From: Flavihumibacter solisilvae
GTDB lineage: Bacteria; Bacteroidota; Bacteroidia; Chitinophagales; Chitinophagaceae
Length of the DNA: 64,000 nucleotides
Assembly: GCF_000814475.1 (NCBI RefSeq)
Contig: NZ_JSVC01000015.1
Span: 124,001 to 188,000, forward strand
Direction of reading: 5' to 3'
Positions 8,954 through 17,563 of the stretch are shown here, piece by piece (the stretch's first letter is position 1; each line of letters opens with the position of its first letter). Below the pieces are notes generated by a model. The model made no database searches. It had not been told where the DNA came from and saw only the letters and a program-made list of their open reading frames with translations. The translations under genes were made by a program, and so were the position numbers.

Positions 8954-9733
8954 TTAAATGGTTGTTGGCACACCGGGTGGTAAGAAACTGACCTTCCTGT
9001 TTATCGGTGGATCACCGGCGAGAATTTGCTTCAGCGTAGCCTCGCTTTCCTTGAAATGGGTCCAGCCCCTGTAATGTACAGGTATCACTTTGTTTGGGTT
9101 CAGGCGCTGGATCGACTTCAACAGGTCTTTCCCATTCATGGTGTATTCACCAGCACCGGTCAGATACCTCACCTGTACCGCACCCAGATGAAAGATGGCT
9201 GTGTCGATTTTAAATCGTTTTCCAACTTCTTCAATCCCTTTGAAATACACGGTATCTCCTGAAATATAGATCACACCGTCTTCCTGGCTGTCAAACTCAA
9301 TTATAAATCCAATTACTTTACCGGCAATGAAACCAGGTACCCACCAGGGATGATGTTGTGCCGGCGTAGCAGTGATCTTTAGTCCCGGAACTCTGGCAGT
9401 ATTGATGCTGAAGGATTCCCAGTCATCCAGCCCGGTTATTCCCCTGATCGCTTTTGCAGCAGGCTTGGTGGAAAGGATCAGCGGCACAGACAACGCAAAT
9501 TCGCGCCCTTTATGATCGAAATTATCCATGTGCTGGTGATGGCTCAGGAGAACAAGGTCTACAGGTTGTAGCCCAGATGGCGGCAGGGACGGATTGTCGG
9601 TTTTTCTTGAAAACACTCCTGCGCCATGGTGATATAGGTGACCGGCATTGTCTAAAGTGGGATCTGTCAGGATCCGGAAACCATTGATGTCGATCAGCAT
9701 ACATGCAGTGTCGATATGTGTAATGGTTACCAT
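8954..9733 (-). CDS. Cytoplasmic MBL-fold metallo-hydrolase (UlaG-like)
   Basis: A 259-residue protein without a signal peptide. The metal-binding motif is in LLSHHQHMDNFD (about residues 63-74), with further ligand regions at TPAQHHPWW (about 122-130), YISGDTVYFKGI (about 154-165) and PVHYRGWTHFKES (about 219-231). The family is UlaG-like, the same broad group as the exported hydrolase at 1544-2296, though the two are not close copies. Members hydrolyse lactones or phosphodiesters, including N-acyl-phosphatidylethanolamine in the NAPE-PLD branch, and the HHxHMDNFDH pattern would allow either. Upstream lies the long gene-free region with 11-bp repeats. Confidence 0.88.
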   Translation of the reverse strand: MVTITHIDTACMLIDINGFRILTDPTLDNAGHLYHHGAGVFSRKTDNPSLPPSGLQPVDLVLLSHHQHMDNFDHKGREFALSVPLILSTKPAAKAIRGITGLDDWESFSINTARVPGLKITATPAQHHPWWVPGFIAGKVIGFIIEFDSQEDGVIYISGDTVYFKGIEEVGKRFKIDTAIFHLGAVQVRYLTGAGEYTMNGKDLLKSIQRLNPNKVIPVHYRGWTHFKESEATLKQILAGDPPINRKVSFLPPGVPTTI

Positions 9734-9990
9734 TCACACAAAGATATTCTACCCCGGTTCACTTCAGTTCAGGTTTTTTATTTAAGCATTCAAGATAGGT
9801 GTCCCCGATAGGAAGTGACTATGGCCCTCATTTAATTTTAGAACCTGCCGGTTATTCCGGATTTTGGACCGGTTAATTACCATTTTGTACAGATTGTTCC
9901 CAATGTTTGGAAATTCTCTTTTTGGTGAGTAAATAACATTCTGATTCTTGCGGGAAACGCAAACATCATTAATTGAATTCCAGGCGTTCT

Positions 9991-10321
9991 TTGATAAGCA
10001 ACTTTTCGTGAAGCCGTCCCAAAGCCGGGTGAAAGCCGTCCAGACTTTAGAAAAAGGTAACAACAAGGCCACGCCGAGCCTACGCCGAGGCCGAATTACA
10101 GGGACGAACAAGGGAGAATGAGTACAGCGCGAAGAGAGAAAATTGTATGAGTGACGTGTACAGGAGGTATGAGTGACGAGTTTTGGAGGTAAGAAAGATG
10201 GTATGAGTGACATGTTACTATGTCGATTGTACTACGAATGGTAGTTTGCAGTGAATTGTGCATGAACGGTATCGGAATCAGGGTGATATCGTCCTGAACG
10301 GTCAGCCAGGCTTCCTGAAAA
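9991..10321. repeat. Array A: about 30 degenerate 11-bp units
   Basis: Cut into 11-mers on the + strand, the region lines up with one single-base slip (an extra G at 10200). Examples are GCCGTCCCAAA (10013), GCCGGGTGAAA (10024), GCCACGCCGAG (10068), CCTACGCCGAG (10079), GGGACGAACAA (10101) and GTATGAGTGAC (10145, 10167 and 10201, three exact copies). By my count, A stands at unit position 10 in 16 of the 18 units from 10013 to 10211, and G at position 1 in 15 of them. Units after 10211 keep the A at position 10 but lose the leading G. Unit middles vary freely. This is neither a coding repeat nor a CRISPR array. Confidence 0.8.
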
Positions 10322-10457
10322 AACTGGTTGCGGGATACTCTATAAATCTCCCCCACCAACAGCCGAAAGATTTAAATGTGGCTAAAACGCAATTTAAAGC
10401 CCGTGAGCGACCTTGATATAAAAATAAGTCAAGGATTCGACGCAGCAAAGAAATGCC

Positions 10458-10469
10458 GAAATTTCGGTT
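10458..10469. repeat. Perfect 12-bp palindrome between the arrays
   Basis: CCGAAATTTCGG, in the segment between arrays A and B. A nearby CTTGA...TCAAG pair (10411-10432) could form a small hairpin. No known regulator site is recognised. Confidence 0.4.
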
Positions 10470-10538
10470 ATACGAGGGCAAAGAGGCCTTGTTCCATCCA
10501 GGTGTCAACAACGAGGCCCGGGAGCTTTGATGCCCCGA

Positions 10539-10670
10539 TCCTTCACAATGCCTTCACAATGCCTTCACTATTCCTTCATGAATTGTTCATGCTTCTCCAA
10601 TGAAACAATGAGCAAACAGTATACGAATTGTGAACCCATTGTGGACCCATTGTGATGAATTCGAGAGAAT
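10539..10670. repeat. Array B: about 12 degenerate 11-bp units, partly self-complementary
   Basis: Units of 11 bp run from TCCTTCACAAT (10539) through GCCTTCACAAT (10550), GCCTTCACTAT (10561) and TCCTTCATGAA (10572) to ATTGTGAACCC (10627), ATTGTGGACCC (10638) and ATTGTGATGAA (10649). Eight of twelve units have A at position 10, as in array A. The left units (CACAATG) are complementary to the right units (CATTGTG), so the block can fold on itself, unlike array A. It lies just past the stop codon of the MBOAT gene. Confidence 0.75.
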
Positions 10671-10777
10671 TTCCAATTCGTGCCACCCAAAGAGAGGGCC
10701 TGCGATGGGTCCGGAATGCCCCACGCTCACAGGCCACACTTTTGAATTTTGAGCTTTATTTTTTAGTTGACTGTTAA

Positions 10778-12244
10778 TCAAAACTGGAAATATATAAACG
10801 AGTTGCTGCTCTTCTGGCTGACTACCAGCAGGATCAGCATCACAGCCCAGGCAACACCAAGTACTTTCCAGTTTGTGCGATGAATTATGTTCTCGATCGA
10901 AAGGTCGCGCAGCAGCCAATGAGTTGCGAGCAACGCACCAGTAACCAGGAAAACCTTTACTAAGTCGAGTGTGGACAAAAGCGCCGCACCGTTATGGTCC
11001 ATTCCGAACATGGAAGAAAGTAGTCTCCATGCAGTGCTGAAATCAGTCGAGCGGAAGAATACCCAGGCAATGGTAACCAGCAGGAAGACAAACAGTGCCG
11101 TTGCAAAGCGGTTAATCGACTTGCCTGCAAGGAAAGATGGCACAAAGGAGGCCCTTGAAACTGCCACAGCAGGTTGACCGGTAGTGATCGTTCTTTGTTG
11201 CAGCAGTCTTTCAACGCACAGGTAAACGCCGTGTAACGCACCCCACACCACGAAAGTCCAGGAAGCACCATGCCAGAGACCGCCCAGCAACATAGTGAGC
11301 ATCAGGTTTACGTACGTCCTTGCTGGGCCTTTCCGGTTGCCACCCAACGGGATATACAGGTAGTCGCGCAACCATGCGGAAAGCGTAATATGCCAGCGGC
11401 GCCAGAAATCGGAGAAGCCTGATGCAGCATAAGGAAATTTGAAGTTCTCAGGAAGGCTGAACCCAAGGCACATGGCTGCGCCGATCGCACAGGTACTGTA
11501 TCCTGCAAAATCGAAGAAGATCTGCCCGCTGAATGCAAGCACCCCGGCCCATGCGTCAACAGGCAGCAGGCTGTTTTGTGCCTGGAATACACTGTCGGCA
11601 GGTGAAGCCAGCAACGTATCGGCCATTACTACTTTCATGAATAATCCCAATGAGAGCAGGAAAAGTCCGTTCACCAGCTGATGCCGTGTGGCCTGCTTTG
11701 GCGTCTCGAATTGAGGAACCAACTGGTGGGGTCGTACGATTGGTCCTGCTACCAGGTGAGGGAAGAAGGTAACAAAGAGCGAGAAATCGAGCAATGTTTT
11801 TACCGGTGTACCTTCTTTCTTATACATGTCGATGGTATAACACAACGTAGTAAAAGTATAGAAAGAGATACCAGCCGGCAGGATAATGCTTGGCTTGGCT
11901 GGATGGTAATCAATGCCAATGGTATTTACCAGCGTTACGAAATTGTCCAGCAGGAAATTTCCGTATTTGAAAAAGCATAGCATCCCGAGGTTGCCAATGA
12001 GACTAACGACCAGGAGCAGCCTTTTTTTCTGTTTGTTGTTCTCGTTATACAGCGCCTTTCCGACAAAAAAATCAACAACGGTGGAGAGCCACAGCAAAAG
12101 GATAAAGGGCGGATTCCAGGCAGCATAAAAGATATAGCTGCCGATCAGGAGGTTGACCTTTTTTACTTTCCAGGGAAAGTTCATACTGTGCAATGCCAGC
12201 ATGATGATAAAGAATACGACGAAGGAATATGAATTGAATAACAT
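10778..12244 (-). CDS. MBOAT-family O-acyltransferase (AlgI/DltB-like)
   Basis: A 488-residue polytopic membrane protein that moves acyl groups, usually acetyl, across the membrane to a polysaccharide or another envelope polymer. Conserved MBOAT features are GISFYTFTTLCYTIDMY (about residues 125-141), FPHLVAGPIVRPHQLVPQF (about 160-178), FWRRWHITLSAWLRDYLYIPLGGN (about 287-310) and MLLGGLWHGASWTFVVWGALHG (about 324-345). The last holds the catalytic His. It is followed 10 bp upstream on the same strand by an SGNH-like gene, the usual partner in AlgI/AlgJ and DltB/DltD pairs. No polymer biosynthesis genes lie beside it, so the substrate is open. Confidence 0.93.
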   Translation of the reverse strand: MLFNSYSFVVFFIIMLALHSMNFPWKVKKVNLLIGSYIFYAAWNPPFILLLWLSTVVDFFVGKALYNENNKQKKRLLLVVSLIGNLGMLCFFKYGNFLLDNFVTLVNTIGIDYHPAKPSIILPAGISFYTFTTLCYTIDMYKKEGTPVKTLLDFSLFVTFFPHLVAGPIVRPHQLVPQFETPKQATRHQLVNGLFLLSLGLFMKVVMADTLLASPADSVFQAQNSLLPVDAWAGVLAFSGQIFFDFAGYSTCAIGAAMCLGFSLPENFKFPYAASGFSDFWRRWHITLSAWLRDYLYIPLGGNRKGPARTYVNLMLTMLLGGLWHGASWTFVVWGALHGVYLCVERLLQQRTITTGQPAVAVSRASFVPSFLAGKSINRFATALFVFLLVTIAWVFFRSTDFSTAWRLLSSMFGMDHNGAALLSTLDLVKVFLVTGALLATHWLLRDLSIENIIHRTNWKVLGVAWAVMLILLVVSQKSSNSFIYFQF

Positions 12245-12254
12245 AACTCAGGAT

Positions 12255-13310
12255 TTAATTGGTGGTAGTTGTCAACGCCAGTTCTTTAGCTGCGAACCAA
12301 TTCTTTTCCCTGAGGATTGAGATCAGTTCATGCGTATAGATAACAGCATCTTTGATGGCGAGGTGTGACCACTCTGGACATTCCAGGTTTTTAGTGGAAG
12401 CATAATCGCGGTAATGGATGCCTTCTGTTTTTACGTGGGCCAGCAATTTGTCCCAGTATGCATTCCGGGGATATTTCTTTTCTTCCGCTTCGGCCAAAGG
12501 GCCGCTCGATGGGGTGCGTATAAAGATGACCTTGCCGCCGCGATTATTGATTTTATCTACACTGGTCTTTACTCTTTCAAAGATCTGTGTAAGGTCGGCC
12601 CCTGTTGGTGGCGGCGTCGGATCGCCCATCAACAGCATTGACCAGATGCCAGTCTGTTTGTTGATATCGTTCGTGTCTGAGAGGAACATGTCTGACATGA
12701 ATGTTTGCCGGTCGTAAGTTGTCCATTCAAATCCTTTGGGGAAAACAGGCATGGCAAAAACACCTGGACGATTCTGGAGGGGCACTTCATTCAGCAGCGC
12801 ATTTAGGGAGAACCGGCGTTCTTCCAGGAAAGCCAGCTTTGACTCGAGGGCATAGTTGACCTGTGAACTCAGCTTTTCGGAAGGTGTCTGGTTCTTGTAA
12901 AAGTCAATCGCTTCTTTGGCCGATTGATGGAAAACCGGGTTGTTCGGGAAAAACAGGACCTCTGTGATGTCAGTAACAACTTTGCCATTGAAATTTTCAT
13001 CGTTGGCGAGTTCTTCGAGTAAAGTGAGGGGAGAAGTTCCCACAACGGAAAGCTGAACTGCTTTTTCGCCTGTAGTTGCTTCCCATGTCGGAATATCCAG
13101 GTCGAACTTGATGCGGGATGACCCGATAAACACAGTCGCATTTGCCTGCGGGCGGTAGGCCTCTTTCCTTGAGTTTGCCCAAAGAGCCTTGTCGTCGTTG
13201 AAGGTGGCCTGAAATCCCCTGTTGCGCCAGAATAATTCCCATCCAACGATAAATGAGAGCACTAAAACCAGGGCAAGAAGCCCCGATTTCAGCAGTTTAC
13301 TTTCCTGCAT
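12255..13310 (-). CDS. Membrane-anchored SGNH-like protein, partner of the MBOAT acyltransferase
   Basis: I take the ATG at 13310 as the start (351 codons). It gives a short cytoplasmic head and one TM (LLKSGLLALVLVLSFIVGW) followed by an extracytoplasmic domain; the frame extends 40 codons upstream to 13430 without protein-like character. The domain begins with an SGNH-type nucleophile motif, VFIGSSRIKFDLD. It ends with CPEWSHLAIKDAVIYTHEL, which could supply the late His/Asp of a DltD/AlgJ-like fold. The gene pairs with the MBOAT gene 10 bp downstream. The inferred role is to take the acyl group outside the membrane and pass it to the polymer. The exact family was not confirmed. Confidence 0.75.
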   Translation of the reverse strand: MQESKLLKSGLLALVLVLSFIVGWELFWRNRGFQATFNDDKALWANSRKEAYRPQANATVFIGSSRIKFDLDIPTWEATTGEKAVQLSVVGTSPLTLLEELANDENFNGKVVTDITEVLFFPNNPVFHQSAKEAIDFYKNQTPSEKLSSQVNYALESKLAFLEERRFSLNALLNEVPLQNRPGVFAMPVFPKGFEWTTYDRQTFMSDMFLSDTNDINKQTGIWSMLLMGDPTPPPTGADLTQIFERVKTSVDKINNRGGKVIFIRTPSSGPLAEAEEKKYPRNAYWDKLLAHVKTEGIHYRDYASTKNLECPEWSHLAIKDAVIYTHELISILREKNWFAAKELALTTTTN

Positions 13311-13414
13311 AGAAATAAGGTTTAATTTGATGAAACGCAGCTCTGAACTGCTTTCGCGGCGATAAAGTTGCAACACAGATGGATGAAAGTCCAGCCCATC
13401 GTGATTTAATTGAA

Positions 13415-13433
13415 TGATTGATCTGATCAATCA
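13415..13433. promoter_or_regulatory. Perfect 19-bp palindrome between divergent genes (candidate operator)
   Basis: TGATTGATC-T-GATCAATCA: 9-bp arms around one base, placed between the SGNH gene (start 13310) and the epimerase gene (start 13490). Position and symmetry fit a dimeric repressor site controlling one or both genes. The regulator is unknown. Confidence 0.5.
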
Positions 13434-13489
13434 GGCCGGACGGCGGATGAACTGTTCTAACTTATAGCGGGAAAACGGCGTTTTTAACC

Positions 13490-14488
13490 ATGAAACAGGT
13501 ATTTATCACCGGTGCTTCCGGATTTATCGGCGGACACCTGGCACAACGATTAGCTGTGTTGGGAACGAATATTCATGTGTTGCTTAGGAAGACCAGCCGT
13601 AACGGCCACCTTCTTCATTCCCGGATCAGGATCTTTGACGGCGACCTCCTGGATGTAGATCGCATCAGGACGGCGATGACCGGTTGCAGCCACGTTGTTC
13701 ACCTTGCCGGCCTTGCAAAAATGTGGACGAAAGATCCGCATGATTATTTCCGGGTGAATGTATCTGGAACAAAAAATGTCCTGGATGCCGCGTCAGATTT
13801 AAATGTGGAAAAGATCATTGTAACCTCCACTGCAGGGGTATTTCCACCAGCAGTTGCTCATCCATCAAATGAAGAATCCTTAAAACACCCGCAACTTTTC
13901 ACAGAATATGAAAAGAGCAAGAACCAGGCTGAAGAACTTGCCATTCAATATTTTAAGAACGGACTGCCGGTACTTGTTGTCAACCCTGCGAAAGTCTATG
14001 GGCCCGGACCGGTCAATGACAGCAATACTGCCACGATGATGGTTCGCGGGTACCTCGCTGGCCGGTGGAGATTTATCCCGGGCAATGGAAGTGGTAAGAT
14101 GAATTATGTGTACATCGACGATGTGGTTGAAGGGATTATTTCAGCACTGGACAAAGCGCAGCCAGGTTCACAATATATACTTGGCGGTGAGAATGCGAGT
14201 TACGACCAGTTCTTCGATCTTGTTAAGGAATTGTCGGGACTGGACCGGAGGTTATTTCACCTGCCATATGCCCTCATCCGCAGTATTGCCTGGTTCGGTG
14301 ACCTGAAAGCTGCTTTGGGATCCCCGCCGTTTATTACATCTGAATGGATAAAGAAGCTTCCATTTGATTGGTCCAAAGATATCTCGAAGGCCACCCGGGA
14401 CCTGGACTACCATCCACGGTCCCTCAGGGAGGGATTGAAACAGACCATCATGTGGTTACGCAAAACTGGCGGGATTGACTATATTTAA
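13490..14488 (+). CDS. NAD(P)-dependent epimerase/dehydratase, extended SDR
   Basis: A 332-residue extended short-chain dehydrogenase. GASGFIGGHLA at residues 7-17 is the nucleotide-binding motif. TSTAGVFPPA (about 118-127) supplies the catalytic Ser/Thr region. YEKSKNQAEELA (about 141-152) gives the YxxxK pair, and the substrate-binding tail holds YILGGENASYDQF. It resembles dihydroflavonol-4-reductase or 3-beta-hydroxysteroid-dehydrogenase-like proteins more than sugar-nucleotide epimerases. It is followed 5 bp later by a DUF2490 gene, so the two are probably one operon. A specific substrate is not visible. Confidence 0.87.
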   Translation: MKQVFITGASGFIGGHLAQRLAVLGTNIHVLLRKTSRNGHLLHSRIRIFDGDLLDVDRIRTAMTGCSHVVHLAGLAKMWTKDPHDYFRVNVSGTKNVLDAASDLNVEKIIVTSTAGVFPPAVAHPSNEESLKHPQLFTEYEKSKNQAEELAIQYFKNGLPVLVVNPAKVYGPGPVNDSNTATMMVRGYLAGRWRFIPGNGSGKMNYVYIDDVVEGIISALDKAQPGSQYILGGENASYDQFFDLVKELSGLDRRLFHLPYALIRSIAWFGDLKAALGSPPFITSEWIKKLPFDWSKDISKATRDLDYHPRSLREGLKQTIMWLRKTGGIDYI

Positions 14489-14493
14489 TACTT

Positions 14494-15264
14494 ATGCAGT
14501 TAAGGATCGGTGTCGTTCTGACAATTTTCTTTTCATTTCTCCAACCGGTTTCAGCACAGCATACCTATCACCATGGGATGCTGTGGGGAAGACTGGTGCT
14601 GTCAGATAAAATTACTGCAAAGTCAAGATGGGAATTTTTCCTCCAGAAACGGACTCAGAATATCCCGGGAGAAAAAAGTCCGATCGAAGCGCATTATGTT
14701 ACCAGCGCCTGGTTCTGGCTGAATTTTATGCTGGGAAGGGATCTGAAGCTTTCTGTTTCACCTTTCGGTTATTTTCAAACTAATACCTTCCTCACGTTGC
14801 CGGCTGATGCTGAACTACCGGGCGTTAAAGAGTATCGTTGGGCAGCTCGTCTCGAACACGAACGGAAGTTAAAATGGTTCTCTTTTATTAATCGTATTGG
14901 TCTTGATTACCGGCGACGTGATATCCGGTTCAATGATGTTTATGTGCCAAACTGGCGCGCAAGGTATATGGCCAGGCTGGAGAAACCGGTTCCCGGAATC
15001 TTCTCAAAGGAAAAGCCGGTTACTTTTATTTTGAGTGATGAAGTAATGTTCCAGTTTGGAGAAGCTGTCAGGAACAATGCAAACGCCTTCGACCAGAATA
15101 GGGTATCGGCTGGATTCAGTTATGACATTTTCCGAAATGTAAAAACTACGTGCAGCTATATGAACATCATCCAGCAACGCCCAAACGGCAAAGACTTCGA
15201 TATAGCGAACGCGTTATGGTTAGTGCTTACGTTTGACAATCTCTTCAGCCAGTTTCGAAAATAG
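14494..15264 (+). CDS. DUF2490-family outer membrane protein
   Basis: A 256-residue protein with a signal peptide (MQLRIGVVLTIFFSFLQPVSAQ) followed by alternating aromatic and polar strands, as expected of a small outer-membrane beta barrel. Typical family strings are GRLVLSDKITAKSRWEFFLQKR (about residues 30-51), RLEHERKLKW (about 112-121), YRRRDIRFND (about 135-144) and NRVSAGFSYDIFRNVKT near the C-terminus. DUF2490 proteins have no assigned function. The gene starts 5 bp after the epimerase-like gene and is likely translated with it. Confidence 0.85.
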   Translation: MQLRIGVVLTIFFSFLQPVSAQHTYHHGMLWGRLVLSDKITAKSRWEFFLQKRTQNIPGEKSPIEAHYVTSAWFWLNFMLGRDLKLSVSPFGYFQTNTFLTLPADAELPGVKEYRWAARLEHERKLKWFSFINRIGLDYRRRDIRFNDVYVPNWRARYMARLEKPVPGIFSKEKPVTFILSDEVMFQFGEAVRNNANAFDQNRVSAGFSYDIFRNVKTTCSYMNIIQQRPNGKDFDIANALWLVLTFDNLFSQFRK

Positions 15265-15325
15265 TGTGGTTAAAATTGCCGGCATTTACGCCAAAATTGA
15301 GGCGGCTGATTGGGATACACCTCGT

Positions 15326-15333
15326 TAGATTTG
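15326..15333 (+). promoter_or_regulatory. Possible -7 element of the GH95 gene
   Basis: TAGATTTG fits the Bacteroidota -7 consensus TAnnTTTG and lies 31 bp before the ATG. No TTTG stands at the expected distance upstream, so this is tentative. Confidence 0.3.
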
Positions 15334-15364
15334 GAAATAAACCATCCCTGCAGATTCAATCGAT

Positions 15365-17563
15365 ATGAAAAAGTTAAGTGCAACCGCGATTTGCGTGCTC
15401 ATTGTCTTGCATTCATTTGCGCAATCTTCCTCCTTACTCTGGTATGACCGTCCAGCTAAAGACTGGGAGTCTGAAGCCCTGCCCATCGGTAACGGCCGGA
15501 TAGGAGCGATGTTATTCGGGGGACTAAAACAGGATCGCATCCAGTTCAATGAACAAAGCCTATGGAGCGGTGACAATAACTGGGATGGTGAGTATGAAAC
15601 CGGCGATCATGGCTTCGGGTCATACAGGAATTTCGGTGATGTTTATGTGAACTTTTCCGACAGTGCGAAAGCATTGACTTATCGACGCACTCTCGACCTG
15701 TTCAACGGTATTCATACTACAACATTTGAGGAAGCCGGGGTGAAATATAAAAGGGAAGCATTTGCCAGTCATCCTGACCAGGTGATGGTCTTCCAGTACA
15801 GCGCGGGCAATCGTAAGTCGATGTCGGGATCTGTTTCGATAGTGTCTGGACAGGGCGCAAATAGCAGGGCTGACCAGAACACCATTTCTTTTTCCGGTGA
15901 AATGCCCAACAGGCTGAAGTATGCAGCTAAACTGCTGGTTGTGCATGACGGGGGAACCATCCGTGGCACGGGCGACAGCCTCATTTTTCATAATTGCCGA
16001 TCACTGACAATCTTTTTGAATGCCCGCACCAACTACAAGCCAGACTATAATTCAGGCTGGAGAGGAGTTGATCCTATGCCTGTCCTGGAAAAGGAACTTT
16101 CACAGGCCGTCGATAAAGGATATAAGCAATTGGCGGTTAGTCATCGCCGTGATTTCTCGAAGTTGATGAATGGGGCAGTAATTGATATCGGAAATACCGC
16201 AGAATCATTACGGTCATTACCTGTTGACGAGCGATTGAAAAAATATTCAGCAGGTAGCGTCGATCCGGATCTCGAAGAAACACTGTTCCAATATGGCCGT
16301 TACCTGTTGGTAGGCAGCTCCCGTCCGGGTGGACTTCCGGCCAACCTGCAAGGCCTCTGGAACCACAGCAATACCCCGGCATGGGCGAGCGACTATCACA
16401 ACAACATCAATATCCAGATGAATTACTGGCTGGCGGAGAGTACGAACCTGTCTGACTGCCACCTGCCCCTTATTGATTTTATTTCGGCACAGGCAGAGCC
16501 CTGCCGCATAGCAACCAGGAAGGCTTTTGGGGCGAACACGCGGGGGTGGACAGCCAGGACCAGCCAGAATATCTTCGGTGGAAATGGGTGGGAGTGGAAT
16601 ATCCCCGCCAGCGCCTGGTATGCGCAGCATGCTTTCGAGCACTGGGCATTCACTGGCGACACATCTTACCTGCGCAAGACTGCGTATCCCATTTTGAAAG
16701 AGATCTGCCAGTATTGGGAAGACAACCTGAAAAAATTGCCCGATGGTACACTGGTAGTGCCTAACGGCTGGTCACCGGAACATGGTCCGCGTGAAGATGG
16801 AGTAATGCATGACCAGCAACTCGTATGGGATCTCTTCCAGAATTACCTTGATGCTGCAAAAGCACTTAACGTTGACCGTGAGTACCAGCAAACCATTGCA
16901 GGCATACAGCAGAATCTTGCGCCAAATAAAATCGGGAAATGGGGACAGCTGCAGGAGTGGCAGACCGATCGTGATGATCCCGATGACCAGCACCGGCACA
17001 CTTCGCATCTTTTTGCCGTGTACCCGGGCAGGCAGATCAGTACCATCCAGACTCCCGAACTGGCTAAAGCTGCGATTATTTCGCTTAGAAGCCGCAGCGG
17101 TAATTATGGAAAGAATATCAATACACCATTTACGCTGGCTTCAACAGTTGGCGACAGTCGCCGGTCATGGACCTGGCCCTGGCGTTGTGCCCTATGGGCG
17201 CGACTGGGTGAAGGTGAGAAGGCTGGAATAATGATTCGCGGATTGCTGACTTATAACACTTTACCTAACCTGTTTACGAATCATCCTCCTTTTCAGCTCG
17301 ACGGCAATTTCGGGGTAAGTGGTGCCATGACGGAAATGTTGTTGCAAAGTCATGCCGGAGAAATCAGCCTGTTACCAGCCATTCCTTCAACCTGGGCTGT
17401 CAATGGGTCCTTCAAAGGTTTGAAAGCCCGCGGAGGCTTTACCGTAGATTGTTCCTGGAAGGATGGGAAAGTGACAACTTATCGCATCAGGTCAGCTAAA
17501 CCTGCCCGGGTAACGGTTAGGATCAATGGAGAAAAAAAGGAAGTTTACTCAACAGGTAATTAA
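15365..17563 (+). CDS. GH95-family alpha-L-fucosidase (or alpha-galactosidase)
   Basis: A 732-residue exported glycosidase; the signal peptide ends near HSFAQ. The N-terminal super-beta-sandwich begins [25 protein letters not shown] (about residues 24-48). The (alpha/alpha)6 barrel carries the family's key sites: [20 protein letters not shown] (about 346-365, the paired Asn), [10 protein letters not shown] (about 467-476, the acid Glu) and [15 protein letters not shown] (about 644-658, the Asp). It removes alpha-1,2-linked L-fucose or related L-sugars from glycans. The protein is somewhat shorter than many GH95 members, mainly in the N-terminal domain. The adjacent convergent S1 sulfatase suggests sulfated fucose-containing glycans. 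Confidence 0.92.
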   Translation: MKKLSATAICVLIVLHSFAQSSSLLWYDRPAKDWESEALPIGNGRIGAMLFGGLKQDRIQFNEQSLWSGDNNWDGEYETGDHGFGSYRNFGDVYVNFSDSAKALTYRRTLDLFNGIHTTTFEEAGVKYKREAFASHPDQVMVFQYSAGNRKSMSGSVSIVSGQGANSRADQNTISFSGEMPNRLKYAAKLLVVHDGGTIRGTGDSLIFHNCRSLTIFLNARTNYKPDYNSGWRGVDPMPVLEKELSQAVDKGYKQLAVSHRRDFSKLMNGAVIDIGNTAESLRSLPVDERLKKYSAGSVDPDLEETLFQYGRYLLVGSSRPGGLPANLQGLWNHSNTPAWASDYHNNINIQMNYWLAESTNLSDCHLPLIDFISAQAEPCRIATRKAFGANTRGWTARTSQNIFGGNGWEWNIPASAWYAQHAFEHWAFTGDTSYLRKTAYPILKEICQYWEDNLKKLPDGTLVVPNGWSPEHGPREDGVMHDQQLVWDLFQNYLDAAKALNVDREYQQTIAGIQQNLAPNKIGKWGQLQEWQTDRDDPDDQHRHTSHLFAVYPGRQISTIQTPELAKAAIISLRSRSGNYGKNINTPFTLASTVGDSRRSWTWPWRCALWARLGEGEKAGIMIRGLLTYNTLPNLFTNHPPFQLDGNFGVSGAMTEMLLQSHAGEISLLPAIPSTWAVNGSFKGLKARGGFTVDCSWKDGKVTTYRIRSAKPARVTVRINGEKKEVYSTGN

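Larger units (their letters stand above)
9734..10777. other. Gene-free kilobase holding two 11-bp-periodic arrays
   Basis: No convincing gene is present. The 1,044 bp hold array A (9991-10321), an intervening segment with short palindromes (10322-10538), and array B (10539-10670). The open frames here on the minus strand (9782-10213, 10096-10359, 10302-10511) have no recognisable domains and cross the repeats. Since 11 is not a multiple of 3, each such frame gives only an 11-residue pseudo-period. The stretch 9734-9990 shows nothing clear. Confidence 0.7.

Noticed and set aside
9782-10213. 143-codon minus-strand frame in the repeat region
   Set aside because: It runs through array A, has no recognisable domain, and its hydrophobic/basic look follows from the repeating 11-mers read in a shifted frame.
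10096-10359. 87-codon minus-strand frame overlapping the arrays
   Set aside because: Same reason: it is open because of the periodic sequence, and it lacks a family signature and an RBS-like start.
9991-10670. CRISPR array or similar spacer array
   Set aside because: The units are 11 bp with no constant repeat separated by unique spacers of similar length, and no cas-like genes are near.
12255-13430. Upstream start at 13430 of the SGNH-like gene
   Set aside because: The 40 extra codons have no protein character, cross the palindromic intergenic region and precede a clean TM start at 13310.
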